NCBI RefSeq assembly: GCF_000001735.4 | Contig: NC_003070.9 | Coordinates: 25,963,971 to 26,027,970, forward strand | Length of the DNA stretch: 64,000 nt | Source: Arabidopsis thaliana | Lineage: Eukaryota > Streptophyta > Magnoliopsida > Brassicales > Brassicaceae | Direction: 5' to 3' | Shown here: positions 32,572 to 45,144 of the stretch, piece after piece | Position numbering within the stretch: position 1 is the stretch's first letter | Layout of the letters: the number at the start of each line of letters is the position of its first letter | Position numbers and translations under genes: made by a program | The notes under the pieces: model-generated | What the model was told of the DNA's origin: nothing | Seen by the model: the letters and a program-made list of their open reading frames with translations, nothing else | The model's database searches: none

Positions 32572-34685
32572 TTGTGTGAATTGTGATGTATGAAAGTTGT
32601 CATATGGTGAGAAATGGGGGACTATCTTTGTAGGCCTACCACACTGTATTGTCTCAAAAAAGTAGGGCATTGTTGAGTTCTAAGAGTTGTCATTTGTGGG
32701 GCCGAACATATGAGCCCATTGTGACCAAATACGATAAACTTATTGGGCTAAATGGCCCCAATTATAACATTTCGTGATTCCCATAAAAATATTTTCGTTT
32801 TGGGGGGCATTGACAAATGAATGACTGTTCCTTATTTACTTAATTGTTTTGCAATTGGACTATTGGAGAGGATAATATCCAAAGGAGGAAGATGAGATCA
32901 CACATGGGAAGTGTTTGATAGAAAGAGATGGGACTGGTAAGAGAAGCATAGCCATAAGAAGCAACTTTAAGAATGGTGAGGTTCACAACAAAAGAAAGCT
33001 ATCTATCTTACACACTCATTTCCCTCTTTGTCTCCTTCACCAATTCCTCCAAATTTTAGATTTTGACTTGACAATCATAGCATGGGGCGATTATTTATTT
33101 GGATAAAATCAATTGTTTATATAACATATGTATACGATTATAATAGGTAGGTACTCCAGTGATGTCATTATTTAGTTTTGCATTATCTAAATTATATTCA
33201 CTCATTTCACTTTCAAGAAAATATTGAATATTACAAATGTCATCTCAAAATCCAATAATTTGAGGTACATTGTATAAGTATAACTAATTTGACAACAAAG
33301 TGTTTAGTAATCTTAATCAAAAGGTGTCAAGTAAATATGAAATGAAGAGTATACAATAACCAGGTATCGAAGTGTCAGTAGCTCAACCGGTTTACTTTGG
33401 TTTAAATCTTAATTTGTCAAAGATAGTTGACAATCTTTCATATTAACTTTGACCAATATTAGGTTACTTAACAGCTTTGGAATTATAATCTAAATACTTG
33501 GTTACTTTAATTGAAATCCGAAATTTGTTTCAACATTGGGAATATGATTGCATATTAGGGATTGGTTAGGTATGATTGAGATGTAGATGGAACTGTCAAT
33601 TTTCAATCCCGAGGGCTCAAGTGTTCTTAACGTATCGTTTTCAACTTCTACGCCTCGGGACAAAAACCCTTTTCTAGTTATGTCTTTGTAGTTGTACAAC
33701 GGTACACCCAAACCATATCACGTGTCATCTCCCTTGGATTGTCACCGCACGAGTGGGCTCGAATCTCATGTTAACCACTACTTAATTCATATTCGTGTCA
33801 TGTCTATGTTTTGCCTTTGTAACCATTTAATATGGAATATTGGAATCTATACAACGTGACCTTGCCCACTTTTCTTCTTTGTATATCTCGGTAGTTCTGA
33901 TTTTTTTCCTGTTAATACTAAATATAGTTGCTTAAGGTTAAAGAAAGACAGCGTAATCTTTATTTATAACCTTTATATAATCCGGGAGTTTTTCTATTTT
34001 AGAAAGTTAAATCTAAGGTTTGAGATTATGTTCGAATAGGATAAAGAGGAACCAACAATTCATCTGACCTGAAAGTATCTAGATTTTTAAGATAGATTTT
34101 TTATTTTATTTTGTGGACTAATCTTCTCAAACTTTGGTTTCATGAGCTAAAGTGTTATTCGTTTTCCAATTTTTGTTTTGTTTTCTTTCATGATTTATAA
34201 CATCCAGCCAAATTATAGTGGATTCTAGATTAGAGAAAAATTATGATTTTTTAGAAAGGTAATGGGTTAGAATCCCTTTCAAACTCCGGGTCAAACTAGT
34301 ATGATTTGGTTGATTTCTTTACTCCTAATAAATTAGTATAGAACAATTTATTCTACTTCAATAAAACTATTGGCTCCAATCTCCAAATTGCTCGTAAGAT
34401 ATATTTCTTTGACAATGACTTTCTTAGAAAACAATACAGATAAGATATTATAGAAACTCACTAACTGACCAAGTGACTTGTTTGCACCACTGTACTTTCA
34501 TGTCTTGATCCGCAACTATCTGACTTTAATGTCTTGTCTCAAATTTCTCCTGCTCATTTAGCTTTAGGTAGCATATATAATCCAGCTAATTTCATTGGAA
34601 ACCGATGAACTAGTAAATTTAAATCCTGTTGTTTTTTGGGTTTATGGTTCATATTAAATCCAGAATTTAAGAGTATTTTTGTAAT

Positions 34686-34763
34686 GAGGTTTTGTAGTTT
34701 TAATGTTTTGAAGAATCTTGGAATTACGTTTAACACTTCAAAACATTATAACTACAAAACCTC
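34686..34763. repeat. Near-perfect 28-bp hairpin with 22-nt loop
   Basis: 34686-34713 (GAGGTTTTGTAG...) is the reverse complement of 34736-34763 with one mismatch in 28. The loop is 34714-34735. A foldback/MITE remnant or a small-RNA precursor would both look like this. No gene overlaps it. Confidence 0.85.
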
Positions 34764-35184
34764 TTTTGATGAAAGTGATTATAGAAAAGATCATTTAACT
34801 TAACTTACATAATTAATGATTAAAGATTTACATGTCATGGAGGAGTGACTTTGAAGCTCTGCATCAAAAGATAATGACACTAACACATAACTCACAAAAT
34901 TAAACTACAAGTCTACAATTGAAATTAACGGGCTTACAAGCACAATATATACAGACTGTCTGATTAGTTGGTCCAAAAAAAAAAAAACTGTCTAATGATA
35001 ACTTTTTTAAAATAATATAATTGTGAAGTTTTATATATCTTCTATAAGAAAAGGTAAAAGAAAATAAAAATATTCGTGTAATTGATAAGATAAATATTTA
35101 GAAAATTTTCAATAATGTTTATTTTTTAAAACATAATTAATATAATGGTTCTTACACACCACTTCAGGTGAAACCAATTATCAA

Positions 35185-35603
35185 CGATAAATAGAATACT
35201 CAACTGGTAAACGAGTAAACTCGTCTTGTGTCTTATGTCACGAACCAGTTAAAAATAAAGAACACATCTTCTTTACATGTAGCTATGTCGTACGTATGAG
35301 TTTGGTCGGGGCCGAGCAGTAAGATTTGAATCATAATTATTTTTCAACATGGTGGATGAAATACAAACAGTAATCACAGATAAATCTTTGAGGAAACATT
35401 GTCTTTTCTTAACAAGGTACACATTTCAGCTTGTAGTCTACTCGATTTGGAGAGAGGAAAACAGTAGAAGACATGAAGAACCTCCAACTCCGCCAGCACA
35501 ACTAATTCGAAGTCTCGACAAACAGGTTTGGAATCCTCTATACGTGAACAAGGAAATAGACTATGTGACGGCTGTATATATGGAGATGTTTGTTTCAAGA
35601 TAA
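35185..35603 (+). mobile_element. Relic of a LINE (non-LTR) retrotransposon, zf-RVT region
   Basis: From 35224 the DNA reads SCVLCHEPVKNKEHIFFTCSY, the C-x2-C...H...C zinc-binding motif found after the reverse transcriptase in plant LINEs. After a stop and frame change, 35349-35603 reads a typical terminal part with VVYSIWREENSRRHEE. The rest of the element is missing, so it is a dead 3' fragment. Confidence 0.7.
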
Positions 35604-36210
35604 TCAACAAGGAGACTAGCGTTGACTAGAAAGTTTGCTTAAAATCTTTAATCGACCGATGTATTTGCTGTAACGACATCTTTTTTTTGAATAAATTTTA
35701 TATTTTATAAAAAACCTATTTAGTATACATACATATATACATATATATTTATATTCATATATAGAAATTTAATGGAGTCATGGGTTGTGTGTGTGGTTTG
35801 ATATACATAAGCATAAAGATTTTCAAAAATGAACGACAATATATTAAATCACAAAAACACACACTCGAAGTTGGAATCCAAGGCAACAAGAGACGATAGG
35901 TCCACATTATCATAAATACAATCAATTAAATTTCCTACACCTTATCAGAAAGATCATAAAATCAAATGAGCCCACCTTCTCCTTCAATTAAGTTCTTCAC
36001 CCACGCATTTAGTGGGTCACACAAACTCTTATTACTTGTGTCCCTCCAAAATTTCTAATTTTTTCCGCATTCAAAACATTTAATCCAAAAAATATAAACC
36101 AATCGTAATCCACTAATATTAACGTATGAGTATCGCATGATACGTATATTCACATACTACGACCTTATTTAATGATGAAGGAGTTCCATATCACATATTC
36201 ACATCAATTG

Positions 36211-36220
36211 TTATATAAAA
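36211..36220 (+). promoter_or_regulatory. TATA box of the BIG GRAIN 1-like gene
   Basis: TTATATAAAA lies about 130 nt before the ATG at 36345, suggesting transcription starts near 36245. Confidence 0.6.
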
Positions 36221-36344
36221 CCTAAACACATTATATTCATTATATCATTCCCTAGCAACTTGTTCCTCATTCTCCGCAAATCAAGCATAGAAAGAGACTC
36301 TTGGAGATCATCCAAGTATCCGATTCTCAGACCCTAAAAATATA

Positions 36345-37310
36345 ATGTCCATGAAAGGGATCTCATCAGCAGAGTCAGATAAGCTCTCTAGGAGAATATC
36401 TTTGACCCACAAGCGCAATTCCGAAGAGCTTGACGTGTTTGAAGCTGCCGTGTACTTCGGCTACAATGAAGCCTCCTCCGGTGACCATGGACATACACAA
36501 AAGTATGGCTATAACGCAGCGAGAGAGGAGAATCCGAGGAGATGGGGAATATTAGGAGGTGGAAGAAGAATCAGCTTGGATTTGCCTATTAGATGCTCAG
36601 AACAAGTGTACCATCTTCAACAAGATCATCATGAGAAGCACGAAGTTACAACAATCAAGGAGAGACTTGGTAACGTGAGACACAAGCAACCGAGTTCACC
36701 AGGTGGGAAAATCGCCAGCTTCTTGAACTCCTTGTTCCATCAAGCAGGTTCGAAGAAAAACAAATCAAAGTCAAAGTCAAAGACAAAGCCAACAGATCCA
36801 GAAGTGGAAGAGGAGATCCCCGGAGGAGGATGGATGAGGAGGAGGAGGAGAAGCAGTATCAGCCATTTCTTTAGCTCAAGCAGATCTACTTCAACAACCA
36901 CCACTACCACGGCGTCATCATCTTCAAAATCTCTGATTTCCTCATCAAGCTCGGGTTTCAGAACTCCTCCTCCTTATTTGAACACTCCCACCAAGAACTA
37001 CAAGCAGTTCTTGAACTACACTTCTGCCACAAAACAAGTGGGAGAAGAGGAAACTAAGACCAACAAAGAGTACTCTTGGCTGGACGAGAAACTCAAGGTG
37101 ATGGAGAGCCTCTCGGAGAATCAGAGGATTTGGTCGGATGATGAAGATATCGATGATGATAGGAGAATAAAGAGAGAAGGAGAGGATGATGGAATGGAGA
37201 GTGATTCAAGTTCTGATCTCTTCGAGTTGCAAAATTACGAATTATCTCGTGGAGGCTTGCCAGTCTACGAGACTACCAATGTAGCTAACATCAACAAGAC
37301 TCATATATAA
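36345..37310 (+). CDS. BIG GRAIN 1-like protein
   Basis: Single exon, 321 aa. Conserved blocks of the plant BG1 family are seen: an early Ser/Arg-rich segment with EELDVFEAAVYFGY, a central GGKIASFLNSLFHQA motif followed by a Lys/Ser-rich basic run, a Ser/Thr-rich low-complexity stretch with PPPYLNTPTK, and a C-terminal acidic part ending in SDLFELQNYELSRGGLPVYETT. BG1 of rice is a membrane-associated positive regulator of auxin response and transport; Arabidopsis members are thought to act similarly. There is no transmembrane segment. It matches At1g69160 from memory. Confidence 0.88.
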   Translation: MSMKGISSAESDKLSRRISLTHKRNSEELDVFEAAVYFGYNEASSGDHGHTQKYGYNAAREENPRRWGILGGGRRISLDLPIRCSEQVYHLQQDHHEKHEVTTIKERLGNVRHKQPSSPGGKIASFLNSLFHQAGSKKNKSKSKSKTKPTDPEVEEEIPGGGWMRRRRRSSISHFFSSSRSTSTTTTTTASSSSKSLISSSSSGFRTPPPYLNTPTKNYKQFLNYTSATKQVGEEETKTNKEYSWLDEKLKVMESLSENQRIWSDDEDIDDDRRIKREGEDDGMESDSSSDLFELQNYELSRGGLPVYETTNVANINKTHI

Positions 37311-37449
37311 TTTAAACTATCTTGAGTGTCATCAACTCCATCAGATCTTGGTAATGACACCCATAAAGCAAATTGTTTTCTTCGATTTGTTCTTGTCTGA
37401 TTGTTCATAAGTTATATGTTTTTGGGTTTCTTGGATTTGTTTGTGGAAG

Positions 37450-40400
37450 CTTTAATGATATTTTTTTTTGTATGAGATTATTTGAGGTTAGATTAGAGGA
37501 ACACATAGTTTTTTTTGTCTATCACATGGTTTTTTTTGTTTCCATCTCTTTACGTGTATTCCTTGTAAAATAAAATTTGTACATTATTGTTGGTATATTA
37601 ATTATCAAATTACGTGCAGTAAGAAATTGGAGAATTTCGTTCAAGAACTTCGTCACTTACATATTATTGATGAGCAACATTTGCCGACAGGAAAAACTAA
37701 GTGATGTTATATATGGTGATAGTCATTTGCGTTTGATAGTCATTGGGATAAAGCAAACATAATTAAAGAATGGGAACCAGATAATTATATATGGGACGAC
37801 CAAATAATAAAGTTTGGCCGGCCGGTTAAGTTTTGGCTACTTGTTTTTTTCTTACATTTGTTGGTTAGTTATAAGTCCATTTTTTTTTTGTCGTCGCTTA
37901 CGAGTCTTGCATGCAACTTATGGCGCCACTAGTTCTCAAATTAAATTTTGTATCTATAACATGATCAGAAAAAGACAAACAGACACAAATTGGGGACCAA
38001 CAACGATCTCCACTTGCATTTTTTCATATTAGCTTAATAAATAATATTAGATGTTCCAATCTTCAAGTAGAAAGATCTACACACACAAAAACGAAATCTT
38101 GAGATCTAGTATTTTGAGTCCAATAGTAGTCGCCGAACTAACTAGAGAACTATAATTAATAAGAATTAATTAGAGAAATAGAATTATTAAGCAAACAAAT
38201 AATCTAAAACATATGAGAACGCATGATAATCCGAAAATAAGGAGGTCATTTTTTAGCAGGTCCAAACTTAAGTTGTTTCGAACCTTACTGTTAAAGAATC
38301 TACTTGCATGATCATTCCTAAACATCAATATATTATTATAAGAACTAGCAACCAATAACTTAATCTAGTATCGCTAGACTTTTTTTGTTGTCCTGTCACG
38401 AGTTGTATCATAGAGCTTCGATAGAAATTGACAAAGTATAATTAGTGTTTTGGTTGAAGATTGATTTATCCTTAAAAGTATTCTGAATTGCATGCTTTAG
38501 ATAATTGTATTAACAAATTAATCAAGGACAAAAGGATATCCAAAAGCTCTTTTCATGCATAGATTGCGCTTGCTTTTAGAGTTTTATTTATTAATGCATG
38601 CATAAGGCATAAGGAGTACTATAGATATATAGCGTTTTTATTTTTTGAATAACACCACTATATATATAGCCTTTCTAAGGATAATTATAAATGTATTGGT
38701 CGTACGTTAGATTAATATCCGACTAAAAACCTTTTTTGATTGTAACTTAAACCTCATTTAAATTTGTGTCTGTTTACTGTCAAAGATCTGTTGAAATTGA
38801 AAATTTGACTTAAGAAAAAAAAAACTAAATAGTGATACGAAATACATTTAATGAAAATTAGTCTTTTGTCTCATGCCAACAAAAGATAATTAATTCTACT
38901 TCAATCACACACTAGCTTGGTTAAAAAAATTATATATCTTGTTGTATTCATCTCAGAAACACTGTAATTATGTATATGTATGTAGGGAGATGTTTTTTTT
39001 TGGTTTTTTTTGTCAAAGACATATGTAGCGACATATGCTTTTTACTTTTAATATTTCAATCGGATAAAGAATTTTTTGTAAGAACAAAAGGTTTACTAAA
39101 TAAACCGAACAAAGCAGATAAATGTATCCTACAATGAATTCATGCGCAGTGGCAACAAAAAGAAGGAAACAAAAGAAAAATACTCATGACGGTAGAAACA
39201 ATGATACATGTCACCAATATAGACTAAAGTCGAGTATATAAAACGAATGAGTTAAAAAAAATAATGAAATGAATAAGTAATACATTGCTTTCTCCTATCA
39301 TCTAATGGGTGGAGGGTCCAAACATGTGATTATCATAAAGTTGAGGTAATTATGCAAAGTAAAATTAATCTTACAAATAAAGACACTTAAAATAGTATGT
39401 TTGGAGTTTTGTTAGGTGAGATAATAACTAACGTCATATATGTTGTCACACATGTAATTTCAACAAATTTTTATTTATTATTCGATTTGGACCGATTATA
39501 CTAAATTCAATTGCGTTTCGGTATTATTAGTCATGTGGTTAAAGAAAATTCCATGTGGTTAAAGGAAATTTTGTTTGGATCACAAAATATTTGGTTCAGT
39601 TTTTTTCCTTTTCTTATGTCTAATTTGAATAAAAAACAAACTCTGGTCTTCGATCTAAAATGTAAAGTTAGAACCTGAACTTTCTATCGTTCTCAAATAC
39701 AATGATAGAAATCATGGCCAATCTTTTTGGTGCACACTCCATTGTCTGCACTCTGCACAGTAACTGTTACATCATGATTCATGGAATAGTATGTTTGAAA
39801 TCTTTTGAGAGTTTTCGTGAAAATGGAAGAGACCCCGCTGGGCCGTAATTAATGGGCTTGAAATACGTCTTTGCTATGCTACGTAAATTGATGGACCTGG
39901 CTTTGCAAAATTGGAACCAACAAACAACTCTTTTTCACATATCCGTTTGTTTTAATTTTTTAACTTTTAAGTCTATGATCAGATTCAGATACACACATAA
40001 TGTACGATCGAATATACTTACAACTTCTACATAGTAATATATGAGAACCGATCTAACTATATAAACTTAAAAAGTTATAATTTTACAGAAGAAGTATTAA
40101 TAGCAAACAAGTGTTAAGTAATTAGGACTTAGCTTTAGATTCCATCACCTGAAAAGTGCGGTTGGTTGGCCAACAAGATATGCTCTGGCTCCCACCAAAA
40201 AGAAAAAAGAAAAGGGTTGATTTTGTAATAAAGCAAAAGGTTTGGGTAGCGTCAGAAGGCTTTGTCTACACACGCTCCACCACCAATCTCTTCAACTCGC
40301 TGATTCTCTAATATTTTATTTATTCTTTTTGCAACCCCAAAGTTTCTTTTTCTTTTGAGGAAACCCCCCCATACATTCTTCTTCTAACTTATGCTTTAAT

Positions 40401-41080
40401 TTGGATATATATTCTTATTGAAACCGATTTATTTAAGAAGATTAAGCCCTTAAACAAATGTTTTCAAATTGCTATATAAAATACGCTTCCCCATGTTGTG
40501 TATTTCTTTTTTTTCTTAATCTTTACCATTTCAAAGCCGCCAACAAACAAAATAATTAACCAAAACGTGTTTGTTAGAATATAATCTAGAATATAACCCA
40601 AAATTATAAACTTTCGCTTTGGACGATGTTCATTGTGAATTCTAAATTCTTCATTGGTTTTGATTGTCGTCAACATATTTATATCATCATTTAACATTTG
40701 TTCGAGATAGTGTGAACACATAATTTTGGCTGTTCGTCTACAGTGTGAATACATGCCACATTGCCACCGTATTATTTGTATGTTATTTGTGACTCAACCA
40801 AGATTTTGTTTAGGTGCTGTTCCGAAAGCATCATCAAAAAAAAAAATGTGTACAAAGTTTATTAGGTTAGTTTTAACATAGCAATAACACTAAACTAAAT
40901 AAACCTAAAATTAGTTTTATCACTAATTTTGATGGTAAAAAATAGGAGGCATGACGTCAACTTCTCCATTCTTAAATTCGATTTCTATAGAAACTTTTTT
41001 ACTTCTACTTTTTTTTTTTGTTTTTTTACTTTTACTTGATCGAACAAAATAGTGTCGGAAAACAAACACAAATAAAATTT
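37450..41080. other. Gene-free stretch between the BG1-like gene and SPL6
   Basis: AT-rich DNA with no recognisable coding region, tRNA or clear repeat. Short frames here show no family features. Confidence 0.45.
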
Positions 41081-41655
41081 ACAGGATGAAGAATAGAAAA
41101 AGAAAAAAAAAAAAGAAGCAAAAGAGAGAGAGAAGTGGAGAAGAAGATGGGTTTAGTGGAAATCATGTTGACCCCAAACAGTATCTGCTTCGACGTCACC
41201 TCTCACCTTATTCCTTCGATTCCCCATTTTTCACTTTTCTTATATTTTCTCCACCTCTCTGTCTCTTTTGCTTGCTTCCTATACACAGTTCTTCTCTGTT
41301 CCTCTAATCGGTAAGTCTTATTCTTCGATCCTCTGTTTATGATTTCGTTCACCTCAATTGCATTAGATGGAAGATAAGAAACTCGAAAATTTCGTCTTAA
41401 TTTATTTGTTCCACTGATGATCATGTTGTGTGATTGCTTTCTTGATAAAGTATTGATTTTTATCTTTGTTTCTTGTTAGGGTTTGAATCTTTTCGTCAAT
41501 TTCTATCTGGGTTTTGTGTTAATCGAAGGAATAAGTGAATCGTCGTCTTGGGTTTTCTCTATTTAGAAGAAAGCTTCCTCCTTTAGGGTTTCTGCATCAG
41601 TTATTGAATTGCTAGTTGTCGTTGAAGAAAGCAGAAATTGATTATAGTGTTGCTG

Positions 41656-43071
41656 ATGGATTCTTGGAGCTACGGGAGAAGCGTTTTCATGTCAAATGAA
41701 ACTCTTTTACCTTGTGATACTTTTGCTAAGAATAGAAGATTTGAACAGAGACTCTCTAATAATGATGATGTGTTGATTTCTGACATGGCTGGTAACTCCA
41801 ATGGATTCAGTGCTGTTTCTATTACTAAAGTTGTTCCTGAAGAGGAAGATGAGGAGAACATATCTTCTTCTTCAAAGTTCTCTAGTCAGGAATTGAATAG
41901 GATAGATTTCAAACTTAGGAGCTTTTTGGATTTAGGAAATGATGATGATGATACATCCTCTAGAGGTTTTGCTCTGCCATCTAAAAAGTCTCGAGCTTCA
42001 AACTTGTGCTCTCAGAATCCCTTGTGTCAAGTTTATGGGTGTAGTAAGGATCTGAGCTCTTCGAAAGATTACCACAAAAGGCATAGAGTTTGCGAGGCTC
42101 ATTCGAAAACTTCTGTGGTCATAGTTAATGGTCTTGAACAGAGGTTTTGTCAACAGTGCAGCAGGTTTTATTCTTTCTCCTCTCAAGTTGTCTCATGCTC
42201 TGTAGTCATTTCAATGTTCTTGATGGATCTTGATCGTTTGTTTCTTTTACCTTTTTCTTCTGTTCAGGTTTCATTTCCTCTCAGAGTTTGATGATGGCAA
42301 AAGAAGTTGCAGAAGGCGATTAGCCGGTCACAATGAACGAAGAAGGAAACCTGCATTCTATTTCCTACCGGGTAAGCGCCATAAGCTTCTTCGCACCTCT
42401 CAAGGTACTCACTCTCTGCCTTTTCCCTATCCATTGATGTATTGAATTAGCAAACTCGTGCAAATTTGAATCTATTCTGTATTTTATGATCTTCCATAGA
42501 TGTAGTAGGCAACAAGTTTCTGGAGAATTCATCATTGGTATTGCCAGAGTCATTTCCTGGTAGTCTCTTATACAGAGTAATAGATGAAGACGACCACCGT
42601 ACAAGTAGACTCGTGAGTTTCAAAGATGAACCTACTTGTTCCATGTTTCCTACTAATGAGCAAAACAGCAGCAGAACTTATGAATCTAAACCAGCAATTT
42701 ATTCCACGGAAGTATCCTCCATTTGGGACTTACATGAGACGGCGGCATCACGCTCTACTCGTGCTCTCTCTCTTCTGTCAGCTCAGTCCCAACAACACTT
42801 GTCTAAGTTTCCAAACACAACGTTCTCAATCACCCAACCCAACCAAAATCTCAATCACTCATCATCAACTGACTATCATCAGATGGAACAACCGTTGTGG
42901 ATCGATCCTGGCAAGACCAATTCTGCTGGTTCTAGTTCTTGTAAAGGAAAAGGAACATCCACGGTTGATCTACTGCAACTGTCATCACATCTTCAAAGAA
43001 TCGAGCAACAGAGGAATTACACTGGTGATGTGAAGCAGGAATATAATGAGCTTTATTTCCCTGGCTCCTAA
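41656..43071 (+). CDS. SPL6: SQUAMOSA promoter-binding-like 6 transcription factor
   Basis: Exons 41656-42164, 42268-42404 and 42500-43071 give 405 aa, the SPL6 length. The ATG is 41656; the longer open frame begins with TTG. The SBP domain spans residues about 124-198: [10 protein letters not shown]...[11 protein letters not shown]...[10 protein letters not shown], with two zinc sites, and a bipartite nuclear signal [18 protein letters not shown]. The first intron splits the domain at the CQQCS/RF position, as in other SPL genes. The third exon holds a miR156 site. SPL proteins bind GTAC cores; SPL6 has been linked to TNL-mediated immunity and to age-dependent traits. A leader intron probably starts at 41311. 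It matches At1g69170 from memory. Confidence 0.97.
42761..42780 (+). promoter_or_regulatory. miR156 target site in SPL6
   Basis: GTGCTCTCTCTC followed by TTCTGTCA is the usual SPL target sequence and codes for ALSLLS. It differs from a perfect miR156 complement by one base, as in most SPL genes. Cleavage by miR156 keeps SPL levels low in juvenile plants. Confidence 0.92.
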
Positions 43072-43763
43072 TAAAAGGTTACAACATTCTTATTCCTTTA
43101 AACCGGTTCGAGTTTCTTGAGATTGTTCTGCAGAAGGACAAGACAAGCCTGCATGGCTTGATTAGTTTGTGATTAGATAGAGGAATTAAGAGGATCAGAT
43201 CATGTTACACGTATTATTGTAATTTGTAACTGTTGTGTTATTATTCACCAGTCAATAATGTTCTGAAGAAAATTGCTTCAGATATCTATGCCTACTTCCT
43301 TTTCACAGCGTTACAGACAATTTGTATATATACATGTAATGAATATTCGCTGAAAAAGTGAATTTTTACTTTTGTTTTGTTTTGTTCTGTACACTCACGT
43401 CATCTGAGGACTGATCTGAGATTCTCGAGTTCGAAGTTACGATGTTGAAAGTTGCAAATCATTGGGGAAAAGAAAAAGTGTCCCAGATGGAATTAAGGAA
43501 TACGCATATAAAATTTTGATAGGATTAAGACAAATAAAGACCAGACATAAACGTCCAAAGGGACATAGCAAGTGACGTTACTTTCAAATCTAAAGACAGA
43601 CAGAAATATAAAGTCATAAAAACTAAGGCAACATCATTTTCTGCAACATGACATACATAAGAAAATTACACAGAAGAACAACACAAGATGAGAAAAACGA
43701 CGCAGCCACTCGCACACGTGCATGCGTTTGTTATTTTTAGGCTTCTTTTCCCCTGAGTTTTGT

Positions 43764-44970
43764 TCACTTCTTCTCACCGAATCCCAAGCCCTAATTGAAC
43801 AAAACATTTTAAATCTTTATATAATGTATATAAATATGTCCTTATGCAGACTTAGTTTGTATAGCTTACATGGATCATGTTGTGGCCTCCGGAAGTAATG
43901 GAAGTAGGAGAGTTGGGTATGTACTTAGCCCACTGTTTGTGACATTTTTCATTTACACAAACGAAATTGTGAAAAAATAATATTAAAGGTGACAACAATG
44001 GTTGGTAACAAAAAGAGACTTGTCTTACATTTTTGGCAGCAGCACTGAAAGCTTCACGGTGTGGTATTTCCGGATTGGCACTTTTGATGCGTTGGATCTC
44101 ATCCCTTTTTATATTTTGTTTCAAAAAAAGATGAAGAAGAGTACTAAATTATATTTATTTTTTATGCATTAAATTTCATAATTAACTTGGAACTAAAGAG
44201 TATATGTCAAAGGTTAAACCTCATGAAGCGGTTGTATGCAGATGGGAGCCTCTGCTTCTTCTCAGGAGCTACAATACCAAAGATGTTCAACAGATAATCA
44301 TATATATGTAGATAGTGATTAAGTTTATAGAAGAAAAAGGAGTCAGAAATGGTAATAAGCTTAATTACGTTTGACGACAAAGGGAGGTGAGGGAGATGGG
44401 GGCTGGTCGCTGGAGGTGGAGGAAGAGGAAGAAGAAGAGCTTCCCTTCTTATAGTCACTTCCACCAAAGCTCTGCATCTGCTTAGTTAAAACAAAGATTG
44501 GCTTAGTATCAGTTTTTTGTATAAAAAGAATTATACTCGTATGTATAACTATAACACAAGTGTTATATACCTGAAGGGTGAGGCTAACATGGCCTTGAAG
44601 AGGAGGAGTTGTGGTGAGAAACGAGAGGTTACCACAATGGCCGCATTTCACCGTTACCGTGTCAAGCATTCTCTTCAATGGTATCCCAACCTATATATGT
44701 GTGTAGATTCGGTTTACAAATTAGCTCGAAAATTTGAAGAAATATATATATATATAACATAAACAACAATATGTATAGCTTAGCATGTATGTGATATTAT
44801 CAACATATATAGGGTCATGCAAGTATATATATGCTTATATATCTTCTTATATGTAGGTAATAATTTACCGCGAGGATGGTGTTGCAGATGCTACACCGGA
44901 CGTAGTAGAGATGTTCGGCTTGAGGGGAAGCCCTTGAAGCCGTCATGGTTGGTTTCTCTTCTAGGTTCAT
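43764..44970 (-). CDS. CRC: CRABS CLAW, YABBY transcription factor
   Basis: Seven exons: 44869-44970, 44571-44690, 44369-44477, 44220-44268, 44029-44104, 43870-43932, 43764-43790, giving 181 aa, the CRC length (At1g69180 from memory). The zinc finger is C26-x2-C29 ... C50-x2-C53. A Ser/Pro-rich linker is followed by the HMG-like YABBY domain at residues about 112-158 ([18 protein letters not shown], then [18 protein letters not shown]). CRC controls carpel growth, floral meristem termination and nectary formation. Its gene lies tail-to-tail with SPL6. About 4 kb of upstream DNA is free of genes, in line with the large regulatory region known for CRC. All junctions are GT-AG and in frame. Confidence 0.99.
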
Positions 44971-45082
44971 GGTCTTTAGCGAATGGATTGAAAACCGCTC
45001 TTGAAAGAAAGAGAGAGAGAGAAAGAATCAGAAGAACTTTGTAGAGTTAGGGTTATGCTTATTTTATGAGTTAGGAGGCTTG

Positions 45083-45090
45083 TATTTATA
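45083..45090 (-). promoter_or_regulatory. TATA box of CRC
   Basis: TATAAATA on the CRC strand, about 115 nt upstream of the ATG, gives a leader of about 85 nt that includes a GA-rich stretch (45004-45030). Confidence 0.6.
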
Positions 45091-45116
45091 GAACAATCAT
45101 AGTGAGACCATGACAT

Positions 45117-45142
45117 ATATATATATAGAGAGAGAGAGAGAG
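45117..45142. repeat. (TA)n(GA)n microsatellite upstream of CRC
   Basis: An alternating TA run is joined to an alternating AG run just upstream of the CRC TATA box. Confidence 0.85.
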
Positions 45143-45144
45143 CG

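Larger units (their letters stand above)
31400..35180. other. Long gene-free stretch between the DC1 gene and the LINE relic
   Basis: AT-rich, with no supportable gene. It holds a C16-A17 homopolymer junction (32539-32571) and a near-perfect hairpin (34686-34763). Less AT-rich blocks at 32220-32480 and 33590-33790 might be old transposon remains but show no recognisable domain. Confidence 0.4.

Noticed and set aside
33370-33790. tRNA-like A-box (TAGCTCAACCGG) and B-box-like (GGGCTCGAATC) sequences, a possible SINE
   Set aside because: They are about 380 bp apart, not the roughly 35-60 bp of a tRNA-derived SINE head, and no cloverleaf forms.
41086-41307. Lys-rich 73-residue open frame upstream of SPL6
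   Set aside because: It falls in the SPL6 leader/promoter. The Lys run comes from an A-rich stretch and no domain is visible.
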